Both the position numbers and the translations under genes were made by a program. Under the pieces are notes generated by a model. The model was not told the DNA's origin and ran no database searches. It was given only the letters and a program-made list of their open reading frames with translations. Source: a virus. From it: a stretch of 64,000 bases of DNA. The stretch lies in IMG/VR virus record IMGVR_UViG_3300031456_000001, positions 1-64,000 of that record; one strand, given 5' to 3'. Positions 37,596 through 46,812 of this stretch are shown here, one piece after another. Every line of letters starts with the position of its first letter. Positions within the stretch are counted from its first letter, which is position 1.

Positions 37596-39287
37596 GTGGC
37601 CATCGTGCGCATGATCAGCAGGGACGTCGAGGAGTTCAGGGCGTTCCAGACCCGCAACACCGAAGTTGGCCGGATCCGGATCGGGCAGTTCGTCACGCCG
37701 GAAGGCAAGCGCGGCCGCCCGGTGAAGCTCGACAGGTTCCGGCTGACCAGCCCGACGGAGAACCACATCCGGGTGGCCGCCACCAGGTACGGCGGCACGC
37801 CCCAGCTGTACCAGCCGCAGGGCGGCGGCGCACAGCAGTGGGAGGTGATCACCAAGGCGGACGCGCTGGACGTGTGGATCGTCAACCGGCAGAACATCGA
37901 CCCGGTCTACGAGATGTGGGGCGCGGGCCGCACCTGCACCCGCCGGTGCGACGGCGAGTGGAACACTGTGCTGCAGGAGCCGTGCCTGTGCAACGACCCG
38001 GAGCGCCGCCCGGCAGACCCCCGACAACTGTGCAAGATCACAACTCGGGTGAACGTGATGTTGCCGAAGGTGGCCGGGTTGCACTCGTGGCGTTTCGAGA
38101 CGCACAGCGAGAACGCCGCCGTGGAGATGGCCGCCCCGTCGGTGGCCGGGGTGGTCCGGATTGCGCCGGTGCCGGTTCCGTCGACCCTGCGGCTGCGCCG
38201 GGAGCAGCGCCGGGAGCGCAACCACGAGAAGGGGACCTTCGAGTCGAAGGACTTCTACGTGCCGTGGTTCGACCTGTCCCAGATCGGCGCGCAGGCCCTC
38301 GCCGGGGGCGAGGAGGCGCTGATGGAGGCGCTCACCGGGGCGGGGGCGCCGGAGCTGCTGGCCGACCAGCGGGCGATCGGCACGGCGCCGGTGTCGGTCG
38401 TCCCAGCGCCGGGGCCGCAGCCGGGATCACCCACCGGGCAGCCGCCCCTCGCACCGGACCAGGGGATTGGCGACGAGCTGCGGGCGAAAATCCTGCAGGA
38501 CATCGAAGGTCGCAGCACCGTCGAGGCGCTCATGGAGGTGAAGGCGAAACTGCAGGATCGTGGCATCACCGACGCCGCGGTCCGTGCGGCGTGGCGTTCG
38601 AAGCTCAACGCCATCGAGGCCGCCGCGAAGGCGGTGCTGGCCGACGCGGGCGAACCGGAGCCGGAATACGCGGTCGGCGACACGGTCACCGTCGGCGGCG
38701 TCGAGTTCACGAAGATCTCCGACGACCCGTTCCCGCCGATGGATGACTCTCCACTCGCCCGGGCGATCCGCGGGGAAACCCCGGACCCGGACGCGCTGGC
38801 CCGGGACATGGCGCTCACGGGCGGCCGGGCCTTCTTCGACGACGAGCTGCCCCAGTACGACGAGGCGGTCAGTCGTGGCGCCACGCACACCACGATCGTC
38901 GAGGCGGGTGGGCCGGTGCACTGGCTGGCCACCGACGACCAGGCCCGCGCAACGGCGCAGATCGAGGCCGAGATCGCCCACGAGATGCAGCGCGCCGAGG
39001 ACGAGGAACGCCAGGCCGCCGCGGCGCCGGTCGAAGACCCGTGGGCCGAGGCCGTCGAAGGCACCGTCGTCGGCGACGACGGCCTGCCGGCGCTGCCGCC
39101 GGGCAGCTACACCTTCAACGACGAGTTGCCGAAGCTCATGGCCATCGCGGGCCGGCGCACCCCGCCGCTGACCACGGGCGGGGTCCGCGACGTCCTCATC
39201 GCCGCGTTCAGCCTGGCGAAGGCCAGTGACGCCACCGGCTACCAGGTCGCCCAGATCACGGAGGCCATGAAGCGCGGCATCCTGTGA
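37596..39287 (+). CDS. Gp3-like protein (phiC31 RDF family candidate)
   Basis: 563 aa from the GTG at 37596, well spaced from GAGAGG; an ATG at 37587 touches the ribosome binding site. The N-terminal 220 residues (GRIRIGQFVTP, GRPVKLDRFRLTSPTENHIR, WEVITKADALDVWI, CTRRCDGEWNTV, CLCND) look like the Gp3-like family, whose founding member is the phiC31 recombination directionality factor; other members may act in recombination. The C-terminal half is acidic and helical. No integrase is visible in the window. Confidence 0.6.
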   Translation: MAIVRMISRDVEEFRAFQTRNTEVGRIRIGQFVTPEGKRGRPVKLDRFRLTSPTENHIRVAATRYGGTPQLYQPQGGGAQQWEVITKADALDVWIVNRQNIDPVYEMWGAGRTCTRRCDGEWNTVLQEPCLCNDPERRPADPRQLCKITTRVNVMLPKVAGLHSWRFETHSENAAVEMAAPSVAGVVRIAPVPVPSTLRLRREQRRERNHEKGTFESKDFYVPWFDLSQIGAQALAGGEEALMEALTGAGAPELLADQRAIGTAPVSVVPAPGPQPGSPTGQPPLAPDQGIGDELRAKILQDIEGRSTVEALMEVKAKLQDRGITDAAVRAAWRSKLNAIEAAAKAVLADAGEPEPEYAVGDTVTVGGVEFTKISDDPFPPMDDSPLARAIRGETPDPDALARDMALTGGRAFFDDELPQYDEAVSRGATHTTIVEAGGPVHWLATDDQARATAQIEAEIAHEMQRAEDEERQAAAAPVEDPWAEAVEGTVVGDDGLPALPPGSYTFNDELPKLMAIAGRRTPPLTTGGVRDVLIAAFSLAKASDATGYQVAQITEAMKRGIL

Positions 39288-39598
39288 GGCCGCAGGTGCC
39301 GGTGGTGCCGTGCGAGCACGGGCGCTGCCGCCGGAAGGTGTTCCCGGCCCGGATGCTCAAGGCCCGCGGCGCGCCGGTGGATGTGGTGCTCGACGCGACC
39401 CCGTCGACCTGGGCGGAGGGCGCCCGGATCAAGCTGGCCGGCGTCAACTCGATGGGCCAGCAACTCGCGGAGAAGCTGACGCAGGCCCAGATCCACAAGG
39501 CGTTCGCCGTCAAGGAGATGTACGTGCCACATGAGCAGGTGTGCCAGGTGGCGCAGAAGCGGGCCGGCGCGAAGAAGAAGGACGGCACGCATGCCTAG
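39284..39598 (+). CDS. unknown protein (104 aa)
   Basis: GTG overlapping the previous stop. VPCEHGRCRRKVFPARMLKA gives a possible zinc pair; a helical C-terminus. Lies between the Gp3-like protein and the exonuclease. Not recognised. Confidence 0.72.
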   Translation: MRPQVPVVPCEHGRCRRKVFPARMLKARGAPVDVVLDATPSTWAEGARIKLAGVNSMGQQLAEKLTQAQIHKAFAVKEMYVPHEQVCQVAQKRAGAKKKDGTHA

Positions 39599-40373
39599 CG
39601 TCCCCTGGCATCTCGGCCCACTGTCCATGCTGGACTTCGAAACGACCGGGATCGATACCCGTGAGGCCCGGATCGTCACCGGCCATTTCGGCACGGTGCT
39701 CGGTCGCGACGGCGGGCGCCGCCCCGCCTCCAGGCCCGTCGACCTGCTCGTCAACCCGGGCGTGCCCATCCCCGTGGGGGCAACCGAGGTGCACGGCATC
39801 ACCAACGAGATGGCGCAGGTGAAAGGCGTGGATCCGCGTGATGCGGTCAACACCTACGCCAAGGAGATTTCCCGGTCCCTCATCGCCCGCATTCCAGTGA
39901 CCGGCTTCAATATAGCATATGATCTGTCCCTCTTATACTGGGAGTGCCTGCGCTGGGACGTGCCGACGGTGGCGGAGCGGATGGGCCTGCCTCCCTCGTC
40001 GGCGTTCGGGCCGATCATCGACGCCTACGTGCTCGACATGCACGTCGACCAGTGGCGGAAGGGCTCCCGGAAGCTCGACGACACCTTCTTGAAAGGTCCG
40101 GGGGTGGCCACCCACTACGGGGTGCCGCTCACCGCGGCGCACACCGCCGATGCCGACGCCATGGCTTCGGTGCGGGTGGCGGTGCGCATCGCCGAGAAGT
40201 ACCCGGACGAGATCCCCACCGACGCTGTTGTCCTGCACCGGCTGCAGAAACTGTGGCGGGCCGACCAGGCGTCCAGCCTACAGCGGTACTTCCGCACCAA
40301 GGGCCGCAAGCCAGACGCTTACGTCGATCCATGCTGGCCCCTGTGCACCGACCTCACACATCCGTCCGGTTGA
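39591..40373 (+). CDS. DnaQ-like 3'-5' exonuclease (DEDDh)
   Basis: 260 aa, ATG at 39591 overlapping the previous gene by 8 nt. LDFETTGID (ExoI, about residues 14-22), EVHGI, VTGFNIAYDLSLL (ExoII) and HTADADAM (ExoIII with His) give the full DEDDh set. It degrades or proofreads DNA 3' ends. No phage polymerase in view, so it may act in recombination. Confidence 0.88.
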   Translation: MPSVPWHLGPLSMLDFETTGIDTREARIVTGHFGTVLGRDGGRRPASRPVDLLVNPGVPIPVGATEVHGITNEMAQVKGVDPRDAVNTYAKEISRSLIARIPVTGFNIAYDLSLLYWECLRWDVPTVAERMGLPPSSAFGPIIDAYVLDMHVDQWRKGSRKLDDTFLKGPGVATHYGVPLTAAHTADADAMASVRVAVRIAEKYPDEIPTDAVVLHRLQKLWRADQASSLQRYFRTKGRKPDAYVDPCWPLCTDLTHPSG

Positions 40374-40584
40374 CGACCATCCATCCCCTCCCACATCGGA
40401 CCGGACCACACCGACGACCCATCCCGAGACCGGACCTCCCCCGCAGCCGACCGTTACGACGATCCTGGATAGCCCGATCCCAGCCCATCCGACAAACCCC
40501 GTCGACCCGCCTGCGGCACGGTGCACATCGACTTACCAATCCTTCCGCCGCCCGCATCGACTTACCACGGACAGGAGTTCCACC
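40374..40584. other. C-rich untranslated spacer with repeated motif
   Basis: 211 bases without a gene. The plus (transcript) strand is C-rich and G-poor. It carries CATCGACTTACC twice (40526-40537 and 40555-40566); 14 of 15 bases around the first match a site at 27608-27622 in inverse orientation. Confidence 0.55.
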
Positions 40585-40938
40585 ATGAGCGGACCGAAGC
40601 CGGTCAAGCTGCTCGCCAAACTGCCGAAAGAGTCCAGGCTCAACGGCCTGGAGTCGGTACACGACCAGCTGGCCAGGTTCGGCACGGCGACGATCGTCAT
40701 GACCGTGTCGACGAAGCTGGTCGAGCGGCACGCGGGCGACGTCCTGCAGCCGGTCATGCAGATCGAGCACGTCGAGGGCCTGCCGGCCGGCGCGCTCGCC
40801 AAGGCGGGCGAGCAGCTGATGACGCAGGCCCGCATCGCCCGCCTCGGCGGCGAGGAGGAGGCCCTGCCGCCGGAAGTCGTCGACTTCGGCCAGCCGGATG
40901 ACGACAACGACGATCCTGAGCCATACCAGGTTGATTGA
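40585..40938 (+). CDS. unknown protein (117 aa)
   Basis: ATG after ACAGGAGTTCCACC. ATIVMTVSTKLVERHAGDVL then a helical region and an acidic tail (DDDNDDPEP). Lies between the exonuclease and SSB, so a replication or recombination accessory is likely. Not recognised. Confidence 0.72.
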   Translation: MSGPKPVKLLAKLPKESRLNGLESVHDQLARFGTATIVMTVSTKLVERHAGDVLQPVMQIEHVEGLPAGALAKAGEQLMTQARIARLGGEEEALPPEVVDFGQPDDDNDDPEPYQVD

Positions 40939-40964
40939 CACGCTGCGTGACATCTGATGTGATG
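40935..40964 (+). promoter_or_regulatory. promoter candidate upstream of SSB
   Basis: TTGACA (40935-40940), 18-nt spacer, GTGATG (40959-40964); palindrome ttgacacgctgcgtgaca. The stop of the preceding gene is inside the -35. The -10 is weak. Confidence 0.5.
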
Positions 40965-41094
40965 TCCGCCGACGGACCGGACCGTAACGGCAGCGCCCCC
41001 TACCCGACGACCCCGCACGCAACCGTCCCACCTGGACCAGAACGACGCACCATAACGCGCCATTCCCGGCCTCAAACGACGAACCAAGCCTGAA

Positions 41095-41127
41095 CCTGCA
41101 TCACCTGCACCACCTGCACCACCTGCA
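41095..41127 (+). repeat. 9-bp tandem repeat (CCTGCAYCA)
   Basis: Four tandem units CCTGCA(T/C)CA, the last incomplete, in the C-rich leader of the SSB gene. Confidence 0.85.
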
Positions 41128-41159
41128 CGGACTGTAGAGCGAGTGAAGAGGAGCAGCAC

Positions 41160-41690
41160 GTGAACGAGCCCATCACCACGGTTGTCGGCAACATCACCGA
41201 GGCGCCGGAGCTGCGGTTCACCCCGTCCGGGGTGGCCGTCGCCAAGTTCCGGATCCTGCAGACCCCCCGGCGCAAGAACGCCGCGGGCGAGTACGAGGAC
41301 GGCGATCCGTTCGGCGTCAACGTCACCGTGTGGCGCGAGCTGGCCGAGAACCTCGCGGCCTGCGAACTGCAGAAGGGCGCCCGGCTGATCGTGTTCGGCC
41401 GGCTCAGCATGCGCCAGTACGAAGACAAGGAAGGCAACAAGCGCACCAGCTTCGACATGGACGCCGATGCGGTCGGCCCCGACCTGCGCTTCGCCACCGT
41501 CGTGTTGACGAAGACCAGCAAGGGCGGCGGCGGTGGCGGCGTCGGCCGTGGTGACGAGGAGTGGGCCAGCGCCAGCAAGACCCGCCCCGCCGGATCCCCG
41601 GCAGCGGCCGCAGCGGCCGGAGCGAACGTCACCGGCGGCGGGGGCACCCCGGCCGGGCAGGCGGCAACCCCGCCGTCCGACGGCTGGTGA
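41160..41690 (+). CDS. ssb: single-stranded DNA-binding protein
   Basis: 176 aa from GTG after GAGGAGCAGCAC. The OB fold is clear: TTVVGNITEAPELRFTPSGV, AKFRILQTPRRKNA, VTVWRELAENLAACELQKGA, LIVFGRLSMRQYED. The C-terminal 60 residues are Gly/Ala-rich and end SDGW without the acidic tip usual for cellular SSB, so contacts with host SSB partners may be absent. Confidence 0.92.
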   Translation: MNEPITTVVGNITEAPELRFTPSGVAVAKFRILQTPRRKNAAGEYEDGDPFGVNVTVWRELAENLAACELQKGARLIVFGRLSMRQYEDKEGNKRTSFDMDADAVGPDLRFATVVLTKTSKGGGGGGVGRGDEEWASASKTRPAGSPAAAAAAGANVTGGGGTPAGQAATPPSDGW

Positions 41691-42031
41691 TCCGCCACAA
41701 CCCGCTCGGGCCGCGGTTCCCGGTCATCTGGGGCCGCACGGCCGACATGGGCGACCACCCGGATCGGCTGCACTGTTTCGCCTGCAGCCATGAACTGCCG
41801 GTCCGGGCCGCCGTCCAGTGCGGGGAATGCGCCCACGCCTGGCGGTGGGGGTGGCTGCTCAGCCTGCGTCACGTGTGGCTCGACGTGCGGCGCGGGCCGC
41901 ACCTGAACGACGGGTGGGGCACCAGGGCGCCATGGTGGCGGCTCGACCGCTGGGTGGCGCTCCTGCCCTACGTCCACCCCAGGCGGCCGTCGCACATCTG
42001 GACGTGCCCCTGCTGCGCGCACGACCTTTGA
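41687..42031 (+). CDS. zinc-binding protein (114 aa)
   Basis: GTG overlapping the SSB stop. CFACSHELP, CGECAHAW and a terminal CPCCAHDL suggest two zinc sites; the middle is Trp/Arg-rich. Not recognised. Confidence 0.72.
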   Translation: MIRHNPLGPRFPVIWGRTADMGDHPDRLHCFACSHELPVRAAVQCGECAHAWRWGWLLSLRHVWLDVRRGPHLNDGWGTRAPWWRLDRWVALLPYVHPRRPSHIWTCPCCAHDL

Positions 42032-42091
42032 GATCATGGCCCGGGATGCCGTCGGACGCATCCCGGGCCGCTCCGACCGGCTGGAGGACGC

Positions 42092-43270
42092 ATGACGACC
42101 GAGCTGACCACGGGGGCGCTCGTCGGGCAGGTGCGCGCCTCCGAATCCCCGGCCCGGCCGCTCAAGATCTTCATGTGGGCGGCGAGCATGGTCGACGGGA
42201 CCTGGATATACCGCCTCGACATGCCGGCTCGGGAGCTGCGCCGGCTCGGCCACGAGGTGCAGATCTCCAGCACGATGAGCGCCTGGGCCCGCGACGAGGC
42301 CGACATCATCGTCGGGCAGCGGGTCTTCCAGGACCTGCCGTCGCGGATGTGGCAGCTGCTCTGCGAGGAGCGGCGGGCGTCCGGCCGTGGCGGCATGGTG
42401 TTCGAACTGGACGACGACCTGATCAACATCGACCCGAAGACCAACCCGCTCGCCCTGCGGTTCCGGCACCCACGGGTCCAGGAAAACCTGAAGATCAACC
42501 TGCGTGCCGCCAACGGGGTCACCGTCTCCACGGAGCCGCTGGCCGCGGTGGTCAGGAAGGTGCGCCGCGGCGATCCGGCGGAGGTGCACGTCGTGCCCAA
42601 CGCGGTGCGCGCCGAGACGTTCGCCGTCACGAAGACCGCGGACCGCACCTACCTGACCATGTACGGCTGGCAGGGTTCCAGCACGCACGGTGCGGACTGG
42701 CGGGTGGCCCGTGACGCGGTGGCGTTGGTGCTCGCCGAGGATGCGATCCGGCTGCGGTTCCTCGGCACCGCCCACCTGGAGGGCCTGCCCCTGACCGCTG
42801 TGCAGCGGGGCCGGAGCCGGGTCGACGCCAAGCCGTGGACCACCGACATCGACGAGCACTACCGGCGGGTAGCCGAGTTCGACGTCAGCCTGGCCCCGCT
42901 GGCCAACACGCCGTTCAACCGGAGCAAGAGCGCCCTGCGAGCGCAGGAGAGCCTTGCTCTCGGTGTGCCGGTCGTCGCCTCCGACGTGCCCTCCTACCGC
43001 GGCTGGGTCACCGACGGCGTCACCGGCTTCATCGTGCCCGCCTCGACCGGTAAGTGGGTGCGGGCGATGCGGGCGCTGCAGGACCCGGCGTTGCGCGCCG
43101 AGATGGGCGCTGCGGGCCGGGAGGCCGCGAAAGCCTGGTCGATCGAAGTTCTCGTCCATCGCTGGCTCGACGTCTACTACTCGCTGCTGCCCGACTTGTC
43201 AGCCCGGCTCAACACGCAACAGACCGACGCGCCTGACCATCCTGTATCCGGGCCGACGGCCCATGCCTGA
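42092..43270 (+). CDS. GT4-like glycosyltransferase
   Basis: 392 aa, ATG after TGGAGGACGC. GT-B plan: FMWAASMVDGTWIYRLDMPA, MVFELDDDLINID, EVHVVPNAV, then a C-terminal Rossmann part with NRSKSALRAQESLALGVPVV (E-x7-E-like) and DVPSYRGWVTDGVTGFIVP. It transfers a sugar using a nucleotide donor. First gene of the glycosylation cassette. Confidence 0.85.
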   Translation: MTTELTTGALVGQVRASESPARPLKIFMWAASMVDGTWIYRLDMPARELRRLGHEVQISSTMSAWARDEADIIVGQRVFQDLPSRMWQLLCEERRASGRGGMVFELDDDLINIDPKTNPLALRFRHPRVQENLKINLRAANGVTVSTEPLAAVVRKVRRGDPAEVHVVPNAVRAETFAVTKTADRTYLTMYGWQGSSTHGADWRVARDAVALVLAEDAIRLRFLGTAHLEGLPLTAVQRGRSRVDAKPWTTDIDEHYRRVAEFDVSLAPLANTPFNRSKSALRAQESLALGVPVVASDVPSYRGWVTDGVTGFIVPASTGKWVRAMRALQDPALRAEMGAAGREAAKAWSIEVLVHRWLDVYYSLLPDLSARLNTQQTDAPDHPVSGPTAHA

Positions 43271-43463
43271 ACGAATATCGCCACAGCTGTCCCGACCGCC
43301 CCCCGTACGACGGCCCACCGCTGGCCGCCGCCACGCCCTCCCCGACCTCTGGCCGACCTTCCTGCACGCGACCATCCCACTCGGCTTGCCGACTGACCCG
43401 CCCGTGGCTGAGCTGTCCGACAGGCCAGTCCCCCACCATCCACCCCCCACCCCGAGGAGTCCG

Positions 43464-44195
43464 ATGATCGACATTCCGCGCCTGGCGGTGGTCAGCACGC
43501 ACAACCGCCCGGCCGAGCTGGCCCGGCTGCTCACCGCGATCACACCGCAGTGCCACAAGGTGTTCGTGGTCGACAACGCCAGTGACCCGCCGGTGGTGTT
43601 CCCGTCGGGCCGGCTGTACGGCCCGGGGATGCCGGACCCGGAGGTGCCGGGCACCTGTCTGATCACGCGGGTCGAGGTGATCCGGGACGAGGAGCAGCCG
43701 CCGAACCTGAGCAGGCTGTGGAACGTCGGTATCGACGCGGCCCGCGACTACGTGCGCGGCGGCGACTACATCGGCCACGACGTGGCGATCCTCAACGACG
43801 ACGCGGTGCCGCCGCCGGGCTGGTGGGATGCCGTGTCCGGGGCGATGCGCGGCGCCGGCGCGATGGCCGGGTCGTCCAGCCCGTTCGACACCGCACCGGG
43901 CGTGGTTCAGCACTGGGGCTCGGGGATACCGATGTCGGTGGCGACCCGGCTGACCGGTTGGGCGATGCTGCTGCGCGGCGAGTGGGAGGGCGCCCGGTTC
44001 GACGAGCGGCTGCGGTGGTGGTACGGCGAGGATGACCTTTCGTTCCGCGCCCGGCTGGCGGGGGGCATCGTGCACGTCGGCGGATTCCCGGTGCCGAACA
44101 CCGGCGCGAACACCAGCACCGTCGGCGTGCTGGCCGAGCAGGCCGGGCGGGACCGGGCGATGTTCGTGCACATCCACGGACGGCAGCCGTGGTGA
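43464..44195 (+). CDS. GT2-like glycosyltransferase
   Basis: 243 aa, ATG after CGAGGAG. RLAVVSTHNRPAELARLLTA, VFVVDNASDPP and AILNDDAVPPPGWWDAV give the GT-A fold with an NDD metal motif. GEDDLSFRARLAG fits the catalytic ED motif. The C-rich spacer before it (43271-43463) holds no gene. Confidence 0.85.
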   Translation: MIDIPRLAVVSTHNRPAELARLLTAITPQCHKVFVVDNASDPPVVFPSGRLYGPGMPDPEVPGTCLITRVEVIRDEEQPPNLSRLWNVGIDAARDYVRGGDYIGHDVAILNDDAVPPPGWWDAVSGAMRGAGAMAGSSSPFDTAPGVVQHWGSGIPMSVATRLTGWAMLLRGEWEGARFDERLRWWYGEDDLSFRARLAGGIVHVGGFPVPNTGANTSTVGVLAEQAGRDRAMFVHIHGRQPW

Positions 44196-44521
44196 CCGAG
44201 GTGCCGGATCCGGCGGCGCGTAACGTGTTCAGGCTGCTAGCGCTGGACACCGCGGAACGGGGCACCGTCCGCAGCTACCTGACGGAGCTGCTGTGCGCGC
44301 TCTGGCTCTACGAGGCCGACGCCAAGTACGGCGTGACCGGCGAGTCCGACTGGCGGTACGACATCTACGAGCCGATGCAGCGGGCCGGGCTCATCCCGGC
44401 ATGGCGCGACGGTTACGGGGTCGGCTATCGGATCGACGACAGTCGACATCCCGAGGATCGGCAGCACGCCGATGCGCTGATCTGCGCGGCGATCCGGCAC
44501 ATGACAGGAGAACCCCGGTGA
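44192..44521 (+). CDS. unknown protein (109 aa)
   Basis: GTG overlapping the upstream stop; a second GTG lies one codon earlier. Helical, Tyr- and Trp-rich (YEPMQRAGLIPAWRDGYGVG). Position suggests a helper in glycosylation. Not recognised. Confidence 0.68.
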   Translation: MTEVPDPAARNVFRLLALDTAERGTVRSYLTELLCALWLYEADAKYGVTGESDWRYDIYEPMQRAGLIPAWRDGYGVGYRIDDSRHPEDRQHADALICAAIRHMTGEPR

Positions 44522-45213
44522 ACTACGGTGCACGGCACGATTTTCTGCGCAGCCTGCACGAGCTGCTGCGCCCGGCCACCTACCTGGAGATCGGCGTGCA
44601 GACCGGCCGGTCCCTGGCCCTGGCCATTCCGCCGACCAAGGCAATTGCCGTCGATCCGGAGCCGCAGATCTCGGTGCCGATCACGGTGCCGTACGCGCTG
44701 TACCCGATGACCTCCGACAAATATTTCCACGTTGATGAGATCACCGGCATCACTCCATCCGCCCACGGCCCGATCGACCTGGCGTTCATCGACGGCATGC
44801 ACCTGTTCGAATACGCCCTGCGCGACTTCATGGGCGTCGAGCGGCACGCCCGGCCCGACGGGCGCACCGTGGCCGTGTTCGACGACGTGCTGCCCTACTC
44901 CCCGGACATCGCCGGGCGCACCCCGCTGCCCGGCGACTGGGCCGGCGACGTGTGGAAGATCGTCAACGCGTTGCAGAGCACCCGCGCCGACCTGCGGTTC
45001 ATCCTGGTCGACGTCGACCCGACCGGCGTGCTCGTGGTGTTGAACCTCGACCCGGCCAGTACCACACTGTCCGCCGTGTACGAGCACCTGCACGCCATCT
45101 ACGCCAACGACCAGGAGCAGCTCCCGGCGCACCAGCTGAACCGCGACTACGCAGCACAGCCCGATCGGGCCCTCGACCTCATCCGCCAGCACCTGAACAT
45201 CACGGAGGCATAG
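44518..45213 (+). CDS. class I SAM methyltransferase
   Basis: 231 aa, GTG overlapping the upstream stop. TYLEIGVQTGRSLALAIPPT is SAM motif I, AIAVDPEP motif II, IDLAFIDGMHLFEYALRDF and VAVFDDVLPYS later motifs, as in the Methyltransf_24 type often found with glycosyltransferases. It probably methylates a sugar of the glycan. Confidence 0.82.
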   Translation: MNYGARHDFLRSLHELLRPATYLEIGVQTGRSLALAIPPTKAIAVDPEPQISVPITVPYALYPMTSDKYFHVDEITGITPSAHGPIDLAFIDGMHLFEYALRDFMGVERHARPDGRTVAVFDDVLPYSPDIAGRTPLPGDWAGDVWKIVNALQSTRADLRFILVDVDPTGVLVVLNLDPASTTLSAVYEHLHAIYANDQEQLPAHQLNRDYAAQPDRALDLIRQHLNITEA

Positions 45214-45217
45214 AAGC

Positions 45218-46069
45218 ATGCGCATTCTCGTAACCGGTGGTGGTGGCTTTCTCGGTGCCGCCACCGTGCAGGCGGGGGAGGCGATCGGCCACGAGATGTC
45301 GATCTTCGACCGCTCGACGGGGCTCGACATCACCAACCGGAAACTGATCTTCGACGCGTTCGAGGACATCGGGCCGCACCGCGTCATCCACCTGGCCGGC
45401 GTGCTCGGCACGGCCGAGCTGTTCGACGACCCACACATCGCGGTCGACGTCAACATCCACGGCACGCTCAACGTGTTGGAGGCGTGCACCGCATTCGGCG
45501 CGAGCTACACCGCGATCACCATGCCACCCGTGTTCAACTCCGTCTACACGGCAACCAAGGTGTGTGCCGACCGGCTCGCCACGGCCTGGCACGAGTCGAT
45601 GGGCCTGCACACGTCGAAAGTCGTCGCCTACAACGCCTACGGCGCCGGCCAGAAGCACGGCCCCGGCCACCCGCAGAAGATCATCCCGACCTTCGCGACG
45701 GAGGCGTGGGCCGGACGGCCGATCCCCGTGTGGGGCGACGGTGAGCAGACCGTCGACCTGGTGCACGCCGACGACCTCGGCCGGATGCTGGTCGCGGCCA
45801 CCGGGTTCAGCAACGACGAGGTCTTCGACGGCGGCGCCGGCTACGCGCTGACCGTCAACCAGGTCGCCGACTTCGTCAACGAGGTCACCGGCAACACCGC
45901 GGGCATCGAGTATCTGTCGATGCGCCGCGGTGAGAAGCCGACCCGCATCGTCGCCAAAGGTCGCGGCTGGGACCTGCTCGGCTGGCGGCCGACGATGGAA
46001 TGGGACCGGCTGTCCGCGGCGATCGAGGCGTACCGCCCGGCTGACCACGCAGGGGCGGGCGTCTCGTGA
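45218..46069 (+). CDS. NAD-dependent sugar epimerase/dehydratase
   Basis: 283 aa. MRILVTGGGGFLGAATVQAG carries the GxxGxxG NAD site; DITNRKLIFDAFEDIGPHRV follows, and VYTATKVCADRL supplies YxxxK. The catalytic Ser/Thr segment reads ITMPPVFN. An extended SDR making or modifying a nucleotide sugar. Confidence 0.87.
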   Translation: MRILVTGGGGFLGAATVQAGEAIGHEMSIFDRSTGLDITNRKLIFDAFEDIGPHRVIHLAGVLGTAELFDDPHIAVDVNIHGTLNVLEACTAFGASYTAITMPPVFNSVYTATKVCADRLATAWHESMGLHTSKVVAYNAYGAGQKHGPGHPQKIIPTFATEAWAGRPIPVWGDGEQTVDLVHADDLGRMLVAATGFSNDEVFDGGAGYALTVNQVADFVNEVTGNTAGIEYLSMRRGEKPTRIVAKGRGWDLLGWRPTMEWDRLSAAIEAYRPADHAGAGVS

Positions 46070-46812
46070 TCCGTGCGACGGTGCTTACGTCCACAATGGA
46101 CGATTACGACACGCTGAAGCCGGTGCTGGCGCAGGACGGCGCCCAGGTCAACTGGGTGTGCCTCACCGACAGCAAGCAGCTACTGGCCGAGGCCAAGGAG
46201 TGGGGGATCACGTTCGACCGTGGCCCGCACGGCGACCACATGACCGGATTCGCGCACCCGACCGGCTGGCGGATCGTCTACTACGCGCGACCCGCCGACG
46301 AACACCCCAACCGGGCCGCCAAGAAGCCGAAGGTGGCGCCGCGGATGTTCACCGACGCCCCGTTCTCGGTGTGGCTCGACGCCAGCTTCCGCGTGGTCAG
46401 CCCCCGGTTCGTCGTCGACACGGTGACCCTGGCCGCCGAGTCGGATTCCGGTGTCGCCCAGTTCAAGCACCCGTGGCGTGACGACTACCGGGACGAGGCG
46501 GACGCCTCGCTGGCGCTGGTGAAGTACACCCACCAGCAGGGCATGATCCGGCGCCAGGCGGACGCCTACGACCACGCGGGGATGCCCCGGCACTGGGGCC
46601 TGTGGGCCACCGGTGTCATCGCCCGGCGGCACAGCGCGCCGGTCGTCGACTGGGGCCACGTCTGGGGCCGGGAAATCCGCAACCACTCCTACCAGGATCA
46701 GATCAGCCACCCGTATGCGTGCTGGCGCAACGGCATCCGGCCGGTCGACCTGCCCGGCGACCACTTCCACAACAACTGGCTTGCCTACGAAGGAAGTGCC
46801 CGTCATGGCTGA
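46066..46812 (+). CDS. DUF616/TOD1-like glycosyltransferase
   Basis: 248 aa, GTG overlapping the upstream stop. VNWVCLTDSK, AAKKPKVAPRMFTDAPFSVW and LDASFRVVSPRFV follow the usual plan of DUF616 proteins (K-x-P-K..SxWxDA). QFKHPWRDDYRDEADA and an HNNW end complete it. Donor and acceptor unknown. Confidence 0.7.
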   Translation: MIRATVLTSTMDDYDTLKPVLAQDGAQVNWVCLTDSKQLLAEAKEWGITFDRGPHGDHMTGFAHPTGWRIVYYARPADEHPNRAAKKPKVAPRMFTDAPFSVWLDASFRVVSPRFVVDTVTLAAESDSGVAQFKHPWRDDYRDEADASLALVKYTHQQGMIRRQADAYDHAGMPRHWGLWATGVIARRHSAPVVDWGHVWGREIRNHSYQDQISHPYACWRNGIRPVDLPGDHFHNNWLAYEGSARHG

